A stretch of 40,222 bases of DNA from a virus: the IMG/VR virus record IMGVR_UViG_3300025137_000086, positions 1 through 40,222 of that record; one strand, given 5' to 3'. Positions 21,830 to 29,621 of the stretch are shown one piece after another. Both the position numbers and the translations under genes were made by a program. The notes beneath the pieces are model-generated. The model made no database searches and was not told the DNA's origin. It saw nothing but the letters and a program-made list of their open reading frames with translations. Every line of letters starts with the position of its first letter. Within the stretch, counting starts at the first letter, position 1.

Positions 21830-23422
21830 ATGTTAATAGATGATAGTAAAACAAAACAACATACCGCTAAAGAAAGATATGAGACATTAAAAGAAAAACG
21901 AATTCAATACTTAGATAGAGCCAGAATATGTTCTGAGCTTACTATTCCTGCCTTAATACCCGAAGAGGGTTTCAATCATACATCCGAGCTCTACACTCCA
22001 TTTCAATCTGTTGGTGCACGCGGTGTTAATAACCTAGCTTCCAAACTCCTATTATTATTACTTCCCCCTAACTCCCCCTTCTTTCGCTTAAGCATTAGCG
22101 GTAAAGCTAAACAAGAATTAGAAGAAAATAGAGAGTTACAATCTGAAGTTGAAAAGTCACTACAAAGAATTGAAAAGGAAGTTCAAAATAAAATAGAAGA
22201 AAAGGCAATGCGTGTTTCTGTGTTTACAGCACTTAAGCATTTAATTGTTGGTGGCAATGTTCTGACATACTTACCCAAAGAAACAAGTATGAAAGTTTTT
22301 CCGCTTACACAATATGTTTGTACGCGTGATAGTTCTGATGAATTATTAGAAATAGTTATTAAAGAAATTATTACACCACTTAGCCTTGATGCTGACATTA
22401 GGGAGCAAGTTATAAGTGACGCTGATTACAAAGATGACGAAGAGTGTGAATTATATACACACATCTACAAACTAGATTCAGACAAATTTTATATTTGCCA
22501 AGAAGTAAAAGGTATCAAAATACCGAAGAGTATTGGTACATTTACAAAAGATAATATGCCTTACCAATGTTTACGCATGGTACGTGTTGAAGGTGAAGAT
22601 TATGGAAGAGGATATGTTGAAGAATTCTTAGGTGATTTAAAATCTTTAGAAGGTTTATCACAAGCGCTCGTAGAAAGTGCAGCAGCGTCTAGTAAAGTTG
22701 TCTTTATGATTAGACCAAACTCTGTAACTAAGAAAAGAGATTTAGCTCTTACCCGTAATGGTGACATCATTACAGGTTCAAAAGATGATGTATCAGTCTT
22801 ACAAACAGATAAACAGTATGACTTAAGAGTAGTGCAAGAAAGCATAAGAGTTCTTGAAGAAAGAATGTCATTTGCATTTCTACTACACACAGCAATACAA
22901 CGTGATGCCGAACGTGTCACAGCTCAAGAAATTAGATACATGGCAGAGCAACTAGAGACTTCAATGGGAGGTATTTATTCCCTGTTGTCTGTTGAATTCC
23001 AACTGCCATTAGTAAAACTATTGATGAAGAGGATGTCTCAATCAAAAGAGATACCTTCTTTACCAAAGGGGTCTGTAAAGCCAACGATTATAACAGGCAT
23101 AGAAGCCTTAGGTCGTGGCAATGACTTACAGAAATTAAGAGAGTTCATAGGTGAATTTGTAGCTTTAGCGCAAGTTAATCCAGACATCATTCAAACTCTT
23201 AACCCAAGTGATTTAATAAAACGAATTGCAACAGGATTAGGAATTGAAACAGATGGATTGATTAAGTCGCAAGAAGAATTGCAAGCTGAACAGATGGCTC
23301 AACAAGAACAAATGATGCAAGACCAGATGATGAATGCAGCTCAAGATACAGTTGCTAAGTCTGTGCCGGGTGTCGCTAACAATATAACCAAAGGAATGAT
23401 GAATAATGGTAGAACAAGTTGA
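21830..23422 (+). CDS. Portal protein, head-tail connector (T7 gp8-like)
   Basis: 530 aa (T7 gp8 is 536). It forms the dodecameric ring through which DNA is packaged and ejected. Recognisable features: helical N-terminus KERYETLKEKRIQYLDRARI; ELYTPFQSVGARGVNNLASK with LLPPNSPFFRL, typical of T7-type connectors; DYGRGYVEEFLGDLKSLEGL; and ERVTAQEIRYMAEQLETSMG in the C-terminal helical part. The Gln/Met-rich end (EQMAQQEQMMQDQMM) is a flexible crown. No clear Shine-Dalgarno is present; it may be coupled to the gene before. Confidence 0.94.
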   Translation: MLIDDSKTKQHTAKERYETLKEKRIQYLDRARICSELTIPALIPEEGFNHTSELYTPFQSVGARGVNNLASKLLLLLLPPNSPFFRLSISGKAKQELEENRELQSEVEKSLQRIEKEVQNKIEEKAMRVSVFTALKHLIVGGNVLTYLPKETSMKVFPLTQYVCTRDSSDELLEIVIKEIITPLSLDADIREQVISDADYKDDEECELYTHIYKLDSDKFYICQEVKGIKIPKSIGTFTKDNMPYQCLRMVRVEGEDYGRGYVEEFLGDLKSLEGLSQALVESAAASSKVVFMIRPNSVTKKRDLALTRNGDIITGSKDDVSVLQTDKQYDLRVVQESIRVLEERMSFAFLLHTAIQRDAERVTAQEIRYMAEQLETSMGGIYSLLSVEFQLPLVKLLMKRMSQSKEIPSLPKGSVKPTIITGIEALGRGNDLQKLREFIGEFVALAQVNPDIIQTLNPSDLIKRIATGLGIETDGLIKSQEELQAEQMAQQEQMMQDQMMNAAQDTVAKSVPGVANNITKGMMNNGRTS

Positions 23423-24137
23423 AATAACACAACCTGAAACAACTTCTGACAAACCAGAAGAACAAGTTGTAAGTAAGCCGGAAGGTTTACCAGAAAAATT
23501 TAATTCAGTAGATGACTTAGCTAAGTCGTATGCAGAGTTAGAGAAAAAATTAGGAGAGCCTAAGGCTGACGAAACTCCTGAACCAAAACAAGAAGACGTA
23601 AAACAAGACAATGATTTGGAAATTGCAAATAAGGCTGCTGAAAGTGCTGGGCTTAATGTGCAAAACCTACAATCTGAGTTTGATAACTCTGGTGAACTAA
23701 AACCAGAAAGTTATGAAGCTTTAGATAAAGCTGGTATTCCCAAAGAGTACGTAGACCAATTTATAGCTGGGCAACTAGCTATGCGTGACAATCTAGTTAG
23801 TGATGTTAAAGGCATTGCTGGTGGTAATGATGCTTACGGGAATATGATGCAATGGGCTTCAGACAATTTATCTGATGCAGAGAAAAATGCTTACAACAAT
23901 TCAGTTAACAATACTGACATCGAAGGTATCAAGTTGGCTGTTAACGGTCTCAAAGCACGTTACGAAGCTTCCAATGGAGTAGACCCTACACTTACGACAG
24001 GTAAAGCAAGTGCATCAACTGGTGGTGGTTTCCGTTCATGGGCTGAAGTTACTTCTGCTATGGATGACCCAAGATATACAAAAGATGAAGCTTACCAAGC
24101 TGACATCCAACGTAAATTACAAAACTCAAACTTATAA
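23406..24137 (+). CDS. Capsid assembly scaffold protein (T7 gp9-like)
   Basis: 243 aa, overlapping the portal by 17 nt. It is very acidic with a Glu/Pro/Lys-rich N-terminal half, helical in the middle (LPEKFNSVDDLAKSYAELEK). It ends GGGFRSWAEVTSAMDDPRYT and an EAYQADIQRKL helix, the pattern of T7-like scaffold C-termini that dock on capsid subunits. It guides procapsid assembly and leaves before maturation. Confidence 0.88.
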   Translation: MVEQVEITQPETTSDKPEEQVVSKPEGLPEKFNSVDDLAKSYAELEKKLGEPKADETPEPKQEDVKQDNDLEIANKAAESAGLNVQNLQSEFDNSGELKPESYEALDKAGIPKEYVDQFIAGQLAMRDNLVSDVKGIAGGNDAYGNMMQWASDNLSDAEKNAYNNSVNNTDIEGIKLAVNGLKARYEASNGVDPTLTTGKASASTGGGFRSWAEVTSAMDDPRYTKDEAYQADIQRKLQNSNL

Positions 24138-24145
24138 GGAGAACT

Positions 24146-24274
24146 ATGCCTAAAGGATTATATGCAAATATCAATGCAAGACGTAAGGCCGGGACATCAC
24201 GTCCAAAGTCTAAGTCGACAATAAGTAAGAAGTCCTATGCAAATATGAAAAAAGGGTTTCCGAAGAAAAAATAA
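24146..24274 (+). CDS. Very basic 42-aa protein between scaffold and capsid
   Basis: ATG 24146 with AAGGAG 5 nt upstream. The peptide begins MPKGLYANINARRKAGTSRP and ends GFPKKK. It has 14 Lys or Arg and one Glu or Asp at most, and a YANxxxR/K pattern repeated twice (LYANINARR, SYANMKKG). Peptides of this kind recur in marine T7-like phages at this position. It could bind DNA or the capsid interior; function unknown. Confidence 0.7.
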   Translation: MPKGLYANINARRKAGTSRPKSKSTISKKSYANMKKGFPKKK

Positions 24275-24284
24275 ATACTATGCG

Positions 24285-24357
24285 TGCCCATTGAGAGACT
24301 CAAACTCCCGACCTAGGCATTACAAATGCCTTGCTCTATCAACTGAGCTAAATGGGC
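24285..24357 (-). tRNA. tRNA-Thr (UGU anticodon)
   Basis: A full 73-nt cloverleaf on the minus strand. The acceptor GCCCATT/AATGGGC has 7 perfect pairs. The D stem is GCTC/GAGC. The anticodon arm AGGCA-TTTGTAA-TGCCT gives UGU (Thr). The 5-nt variable loop is AGGTC and the T arm GGGAG-TTTGAGT-CTCTC (one G-U). The discriminator is A73. CCA is not encoded. The usual G19-C56 tertiary pair appears as A19-U56 (D loop AGTTGATA, T loop TTTGAGT), a matched change. It lies opposite to all protein genes, so it needs its own promoter; a weak candidate is TTGCAC, 17 bp, TAAAAA (minus strand, 24398-24370). Confidence 0.85.
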
Positions 24358-24527
24358 TTACGCACAAGATTTTTACTACAAGAATAATAGTTGTGCAACC
24401 TTAAATAGGTGGCAACTGCTGAAACATAATTAAGCAAATGCTTGACCCTCTGCGGAGGATAATCCTGACTACGAGCTAAACTATGTGGATGCTTTCTTAA
24501 AACAACAACTAACCAAGGAGAATAAAA
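24358..24527 (+). promoter_or_regulatory. Capsid gene leader with hairpins
   Basis: No gene. Visible stems are GCACAA (24362-24367) with TTGTGC (24391-24396), AAGCA with TGCTT near 24433-24444, and two overlapping alternatives around 24449-24468 (CCTC with GAGG, AGGAT with ATCCT). A strong AAGGAG precedes the capsid ATG. In T7 the capsid gene has its own strong promoter; one may lie here but cannot be named by consensus. Confidence 0.4.
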
Positions 24528-25505
24528 ATGTCAAACGCGACACCAATAAGTGTGGGTCGAGTCAATGCCTCCGGTGCTGAAGATGCGTTGTTTCTGAAAG
24601 TTTTCGCAGGAGAAGTTATGACTTCTTTTGAAAGAGCTTCAGTTACAGCAGGTGCTGAGACTGTGAGAACAATCTCAAATGGTAAGTCCGCTACCTTCCC
24701 CGTAATGGGAAGAACAGTGGCAGCTTATCACACCCCCGGCGCTGAAATACTGGGTAACGACATAAACCACAACGAAAAAGTCATTACTGTTAATGACCTT
24801 TTAATTAGCTCTGTGTTCTTATCGAACATTGAAGAAGCTAAGAACCACTATGATGTAAGAGGTGCTTACACATCTGAAATAGGACGCGCACTAGCGTTCC
24901 AGAAGGATAAGCATATCTTGCAAACAATAGGTCAAGCTACATTAGCTGCGACAAACGTAACAGGCGGAGACGCTGGTACTGTATTAACTAATACAGGTAT
25001 CGCTTCTGGTACTGCTGCGACTGCTGCTAATGCAATGATTGACTCATTGTTTGACGCTGCATCAAATCTTGATTCTCACTACGTACCTAAAGAAGGTCGT
25101 AAGTGTTTCTTGAGACTAGAAGAATACTACAAGCTAGCCAATGCTACTAACGCTGTGAATGTTGATTTCAGTGGTGGTGCAAATGGTGGGGTGGCTGATG
25201 GTAAAGTACTCAAAGTTGCTGGGATTGAATTAATTCCAACTCCACACTTTGTTGCTTCTAACATCACTTCAGGCCAACCTGATGCGGGTACTTCAGCTTC
25301 TGTGGCAAATCCACAAGCTGTAAACCTTAGCAACTTTGTTGCTCTTGTATGTCATCCTTCTGCTGCAGGTACTGTTAAGTTAATGGATTTAGCAGTCGAG
25401 TCAGAATACGACATAAGAAGACAAGGTACGCTAATGGTAGCGAAATACGCCCAAGGACACGGCGTGCTTCGTCCAGAAGCTGCTATAGGAATTAAGGAAG
25501 CTTAA
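24528..25505 (+). CDS. Major capsid protein (T7 gp10-like)
   Basis: 325 aa (T7 gp10A is 344). It builds the icosahedral shell. Features: ALFLKVFAGEVMTSFERASV near the N-terminus, SATFPVMGRTVAAYHTPGAE, DVRGAYTSEIGRALAFQKDK, and a C-terminal EYDIRRQGTLMVAKYAQGHG stretch ending RPEAAIGIKEA. All are characteristic of the HK97-fold capsids of T7-like marine phages. It is flanked by a structured leader and a strong terminator, suggesting separate high-level transcription. Confidence 0.95.
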   Translation: MSNATPISVGRVNASGAEDALFLKVFAGEVMTSFERASVTAGAETVRTISNGKSATFPVMGRTVAAYHTPGAEILGNDINHNEKVITVNDLLISSVFLSNIEEAKNHYDVRGAYTSEIGRALAFQKDKHILQTIGQATLAATNVTGGDAGTVLTNTGIASGTAATAANAMIDSLFDAASNLDSHYVPKEGRKCFLRLEEYYKLANATNAVNVDFSGGANGGVADGKVLKVAGIELIPTPHFVASNITSGQPDAGTSASVANPQAVNLSNFVALVCHPSAAGTVKLMDLAVESEYDIRRQGTLMVAKYAQGHGVLRPEAAIGIKEA

Positions 25506-25512
25506 TTCTAAC

Positions 25513-25545
25513 AGAGGGGGAGGTTAATTCCTCCCTCTCTTTTTT
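25513..25545 (+). terminator. Intrinsic terminator after the capsid gene
   Basis: An 11-bp stem: 25513-25523 (AGAGGGGGAGG) pairs with 25530-25540, with one G-U, loop TTAATT. A T run follows (25540-25545). It is in the position of T7 T-phi, directly after the capsid gene, and is the clearest terminator in the window. Confidence 0.9.
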
Positions 25546-25553
25546 ATATTATT

Positions 25554-26156
25554 ATGGCAACACAAATCACACCAACCTCAGAGTTACAAGCAGTAAACAT
25601 TATGTTGAGTGTTATAGGAGAAGCTCCTATCAATACTCTTGAAGGTGATGCAACTGTCGATGTATCTATCGCTAAAAATCTTTTGAATGAAAGTTCTATG
25701 TCTGTGCAATCAATGGGCTGGAATTTTAACTCACACTACAACTTCGTAGTGACAATTGATGACACTAGCAAAATACCATTACCTGTTAACTGCGTTCAAG
25801 CTGATGCCTCAGCCGCTAACCGCAATCGTAATTACGTAATACGTGATGGCTTTTTATACGATATGGATAATCACACAGATATATTTACAACTGCACCAAA
25901 TATTGATGTAGTTCTCGTTCAACAATTTGAACATCTCCCAGAATATGCAAGACGCTATATTACAGTCAAAGCAAGTAGACGCTTTGCAGCGCGTGTTGTT
26001 GGAGACACTGAATTGGCTAGCCTTGTAGGCAAGGATGAGCAAGAAGCATACATCAGTTTTCAGCAAGCTGACAGCCGTTCAGCAGACGCTAATATATTGG
26101 AAGGGGATGCCAACACTTATTCGATAATTAATAGACCACCCAGAAGGACTTATTAA
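25554..26156 (+). CDS. Tail tubular protein A (T7 gp11-like)
   Basis: 200 aa (T7 gp11 is 196). It joins the connector to the nozzle. The N-terminus TSELQAVNIMLSVIGEAPIN and the QSMGWNFNSH motif are typical of the family. YARRYITVKASRRFAARVVG follows near residues 125-145. ATG 25554 is only 8 nt after the terminator T run and has no recognisable ribosome site. The stop overlaps the next ATG (TAATG). Confidence 0.92.
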   Translation: MATQITPTSELQAVNIMLSVIGEAPINTLEGDATVDVSIAKNLLNESSMSVQSMGWNFNSHYNFVVTIDDTSKIPLPVNCVQADASAANRNRNYVIRDGFLYDMDNHTDIFTTAPNIDVVLVQQFEHLPEYARRYITVKASRRFAARVVGDTELASLVGKDEQEAYISFQQADSRSADANILEGDANTYSIINRPPRRTY

Positions 26157-28648
26157 TGCCTGTTGTATCTCAAACCATTCCTAACTTTTTAAATGGAATG
26201 AGTGAGCAAACTCCAACACAAAGAGGTATTAATCAGGGTACAGACCAGATTAATTTTCAGAATAATATTGTGGAAGGTTTAACTAAAAGACCTCCGCTAG
26301 AATTTGTGAAAACTTTAGATGCAACTAACACATATCCAAACACTATTAAGTTTTGGAATATTAATCGTGATGCTACATCGCGTTTTATCGTTACGTTTTA
26401 TCACCAAGGTATAAAAGTATATGACCTTGATGGTAACTCATATCCTGTAAGTGCACCTGATGGACTTTCATATTTAGCTTCAACTAATCCAAGAGAAGAT
26501 TTTAACTGCGTTAGTGTTGCTGACTTTACATTTATTGCTAACAAAGCAATTTTACCTATTGCTGATACCAGCACAAGTGCTGCTAAAGTAGAAGAGTTTT
26601 TAATTAATGTAGCAAAGTCTCAATATGGAATTGAATATAGAGTAACGCTTAAGCATCCGAGTATGCCTCAGGAACTTGCAGTTGTCTTTCAAATGCCTTC
26701 AGGTAATGATGCCACTACCGATAGTGCATTTCGTGATACAAACAAAATTAAAGATATTTTATTAAATGGTACTTCTAGTGAATTTTGGAATGCAGGTGCA
26801 TCACAAATAGGATTTAAAACTGTACGTACTGACACCAATGCAACTCTATCAACCACTCAAGGCCTCGCTAACTATTCAGGCATCACTAACTATTTTACTT
26901 TTGAAAGTTTTAACTCAGTTATTTATGGCAAGCCTACAGATAATAACGCAGCCTACACAGTAGATACTGCAGATGGTCAAGGTAACTTGGCTATGTATGT
27001 AGTCAGAGATGAAATACAAACATTTAGTCGTCTACCGTATTACGGCAAGACTGGTGTTAAGGTTAAAGTTACAGGCGATGAAGGTGATGAACTAACAGAT
27101 TATTTTGTATCGTTTCAAGGTAATGGTGTTTGGTCTGAAACTATCGCTCCAGGGGTTTCGGTAGGATTAGATAATTCTAAAATGCCTCATGCCTTAGTGA
27201 ATAACAACAACGGTACATTTACATTTAAACAACTAGATTTTAGAGACCGCATTTGTGGTGATTTAACAACAAACCCTAATCCATCATTTGTAGGTCAACC
27301 TATACAGAATTTAACATTTTATAAAAATAGACTTGGTCTATTAGCAGGAGAGAACCTAATTTTCACAGAGAATGGTGGGTTCTTTAATTTCTTTTCTACT
27401 ACTGTTACTCAAGTTTTAGATACTGACCCAATTGATATTGCGGCCTCAGGTACTCAAGTTAACACTTTGAAAAACTCTGTAGCATTTAACGAAACACTAT
27501 TGTTATTTTCTGACACACAACAATTTAAGTTAGATACTGCGGGAGACACTATTACACCAACAACTGCAATTTTAAATGCAGTGTCAACCTTTGAACACGA
27601 TGACCAAGTTCAACCTGTTGCTGCTGGGCGTTTTGCATACTTTGCACAACCACGTAACAATAATACAGCTATCAGAGAATACTATTCAGATGATGACACA
27701 TTAACCAATGATGGCATTGATGTCACAGTTTCTGTTCAAACATTGATACCTAAGGGTGCTTTTCAAATTATTAGTAACAACATTGAAGATACATTGTTTG
27801 TACTATGTCACGATGACAATGACAGCCAAGTTGCACCGTACAATACAAGTTCAAATGTTGCTCCTGTAAATGCAGATACAATTTTCGTTTATAAATATTT
27901 CTTTGATAAGGGAGAGAAGGTACAAACAGCGTGGTCTAAATGGGAATTTGAGGGTGTTAAAATATTAGGCGCAGTTAGTTTAGAGTCATACTTGTATGTT
28001 CTAGCTGCAGAAGGTCAGACTACAAAATTATGTAGAATTGATTTACAGAATTTAAAAGAGTCGACATTAGATTTTAAAGTTTATGTAGATTTAAAAGCAA
28101 ATGTGACAGGCACATATAGTGCAGGTACAGGCCTCACAACATTTACATCACCTTATGGTGCTAAAGCAAATTTAATTGCTGTAGAAAGAGACACAGGTAT
28201 TAACCATACTGCAACAAATACAAGTGGTTCTACTTATACAGTTGCAGGCAATACTCCAAACTTATTTATAGGCGTTCCATACACCTCCACTTACATTCTA
28301 TCACCACAATATGTACGTGAAGATACGGGAAGAGGACGACTAGCAATTAGTTCTGGGCGTTATCAGATAAGAACTATTACATTTGATTTTAATAATACTG
28401 GTTACTTTAGAGTAGCAACAGTACCTGAAAACAGGCCAGCAGGTATTTCACAAATGACAGGTTATGTTATTGGGCAATCACAATCTCAAGTAGGAGCTCC
28501 AGCAATCTTGACAGGCCAACTGCGTGTGCCGATAGCAGCGCGTAATACAGATTTTACCTGCACAATTATAAGTGACAGTCATTTGCCAGTGCAAATTTCT
28601 CAAGCAGAAGTTGAAGGTTTCTATCACAGAAGGTCAAGACGTATTTAA
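26156..28648 (+). CDS. Tail tubular protein B, nozzle (T7 gp12-like)
   Basis: 830 aa (T7 gp12 is 794). It forms the tail nozzle where the fibres attach. The N-terminus has the family form (SQTIPNFLNGMSEQTPTQRG and VEGLTKRPPLEFV). The mid part has LTFYKNRLGLLAGENLIFTE and FFNFFSTTVTQVLDTDPIDI, also characteristic. The C-terminus AEVEGFYHRRSRRI ends the beta-rich body. Translationally coupled on both sides. Confidence 0.93.
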   Translation: MPVVSQTIPNFLNGMSEQTPTQRGINQGTDQINFQNNIVEGLTKRPPLEFVKTLDATNTYPNTIKFWNINRDATSRFIVTFYHQGIKVYDLDGNSYPVSAPDGLSYLASTNPREDFNCVSVADFTFIANKAILPIADTSTSAAKVEEFLINVAKSQYGIEYRVTLKHPSMPQELAVVFQMPSGNDATTDSAFRDTNKIKDILLNGTSSEFWNAGASQIGFKTVRTDTNATLSTTQGLANYSGITNYFTFESFNSVIYGKPTDNNAAYTVDTADGQGNLAMYVVRDEIQTFSRLPYYGKTGVKVKVTGDEGDELTDYFVSFQGNGVWSETIAPGVSVGLDNSKMPHALVNNNNGTFTFKQLDFRDRICGDLTTNPNPSFVGQPIQNLTFYKNRLGLLAGENLIFTENGGFFNFFSTTVTQVLDTDPIDIAASGTQVNTLKNSVAFNETLLLFSDTQQFKLDTAGDTITPTTAILNAVSTFEHDDQVQPVAAGRFAYFAQPRNNNTAIREYYSDDDTLTNDGIDVTVSVQTLIPKGAFQIISNNIEDTLFVLCHDDNDSQVAPYNTSSNVAPVNADTIFVYKYFFDKGEKVQTAWSKWEFEGVKILGAVSLESYLYVLAAEGQTTKLCRIDLQNLKESTLDFKVYVDLKANVTGTYSAGTGLTTFTSPYGAKANLIAVERDTGINHTATNTSGSTYTVAGNTPNLFIGVPYTSTYILSPQYVREDTGRGRLAISSGRYQIRTITFDFNNTGYFRVATVPENRPAGISQMTGYVIGQSQSQVGAPAILTGQLRVPIAARNTDFTCTIISDSHLPVQISQAEVEGFYHRRSRRI

Positions 28649-29121
28649 TGGAGAAACCTTTTGTTAGGGAGGCTGAACTTAAAGATATTTTAGTTTTATC
28701 TAAGACAATGCGAAAGCAAGACAGACAAGAAATAAAGGCTTCAGATAATGTAAGCCCATTAGAAGCATTGGTCATACCATTTACTGTTAAAGGCGCTCGT
28801 AATTATACAATTATGGGAGTTGGTGATGAAGGCGTGATTGGAATGTTTGGATGCGTACCAATATCAGACCCTGAGTTTGGTTGTGCTTGGTTATTATCAA
28901 GTGAAGTTTTATTAAAACATAGAAAAGAATTTATTAAACAAAATCCATATTGGATAGCAAAGATGGGTAAGGGCTATAAGTACCTTTACAACTTTGTAGA
29001 TAAAAGAAATTGGGTTTCATTGAAGTGGTTACAACGACTTAACTTTGAACCTAAAGAAGAATTTCCAGAATACGGATATGGAAAAATACCATTTTTATTA
29101 ATGATTAAGGAGATGACATAA
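28648..29121 (+). CDS. GNAT-like internal protein (T7 gp13-like)
   Basis: 157 aa (T7 gp13 is 138). It has the layout of a shortened acetyltransferase fold: an N-terminal strand and helix (VREAELKDILVLSKTM), GVIGMFGCVPISDPEFGCAW, and the end KWLQRLNFEPKEEFPEYGYG then PFLLMIKE. The typical acetyl-CoA loop is not clear, so activity is doubtful. In T7, gp13 aids assembly of the internal virion core. It lies in the same place, before the gp14-like gene. Confidence 0.75.
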   Translation: MEKPFVREAELKDILVLSKTMRKQDRQEIKASDNVSPLEALVIPFTVKGARNYTIMGVGDEGVIGMFGCVPISDPEFGCAWLLSSEVLLKHRKEFIKQNPYWIAKMGKGYKYLYNFVDKRNWVSLKWLQRLNFEPKEEFPEYGYGKIPFLLMIKEMT

Positions 29122-29621
29122 TGTGTGGAGTTGACCCGGTTACATTAGCAATCGGAGCTTTAAAGGTTGGGACTGCTGTTTCAGGATGGCAAGAGCAACG
29201 ACAACAAGCCTCTAATCAAGCTTATGCAGATTATAAAACAAGAGCTAACGCTGACCAAGCGTATCTCAATGATTTATCTAAGATTGAAACTGAAAGAGGA
29301 CAAGCAGCTAGAGAAAAAGGCACAGAAGAGTTTCGTGCAAAATTAAAACGAATGAAAGATTTAGCTAAAGCACAGAATTCAGGCTTTGGAAATGCACTAA
29401 GAGTTGCACAAGATGTCGGTACAGCATTTGATGCGGATTATAATGACATCGCATTTGGTTTTGAAAGCGACATGATTACGTTAAACAATCAACGAACTGA
29501 TGCTTATGCAAATATGTCAAGAATTTATAACAATATAGCTCCTGTCTATATGCCAAACTCTACAGACTTAGCTCTTCGAGTTGGTAATGCAGCAGTTGAT
29601 ACTTATGGGACAGTTGGATAA
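29121..29621 (+). CDS. Internal virion protein B (T7 gp14-like)
   Basis: 166 aa (T7 gp14 is 196). It starts MCGVDPVTLAIGALKVGTAV: Met-Cys and a short hydrophobic segment as in T7 gp14. A long Ala/Gln-rich helical region follows (QEQRQQASNQAYADYKTRAN and onward). It would be ejected first and form a pore in the host outer membrane. Good ribosome site (AAGGAG). Order gp13-, gp14-, gp15-, gp16-like is preserved. Confidence 0.85.
   Translation: MCGVDPVTLAIGALKVGTAVSGWQEQRQQASNQAYADYKTRANADQAYLNDLSKIETERGQAAREKGTEEFRAKLKRMKDLAKAQNSGFGNALRVAQDVGTAFDADYNDIAFGFESDMITLNNQRTDAYANMSRIYNNIAPVYMPNSTDLALRVGNAAVDTYGTVG

Noticed and set aside
24285-24357. The tRNA as an attP remnant
   Set aside because: It is a full cloverleaf with a matched tertiary pair and lies far from int; an attachment site usually keeps only part of a tRNA.
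24444-24470. TTGACC near the capsid leader as a sigma70 promoter
   Set aside because: The nearest -10-like GATAAT is only 10 bp away, far too close.
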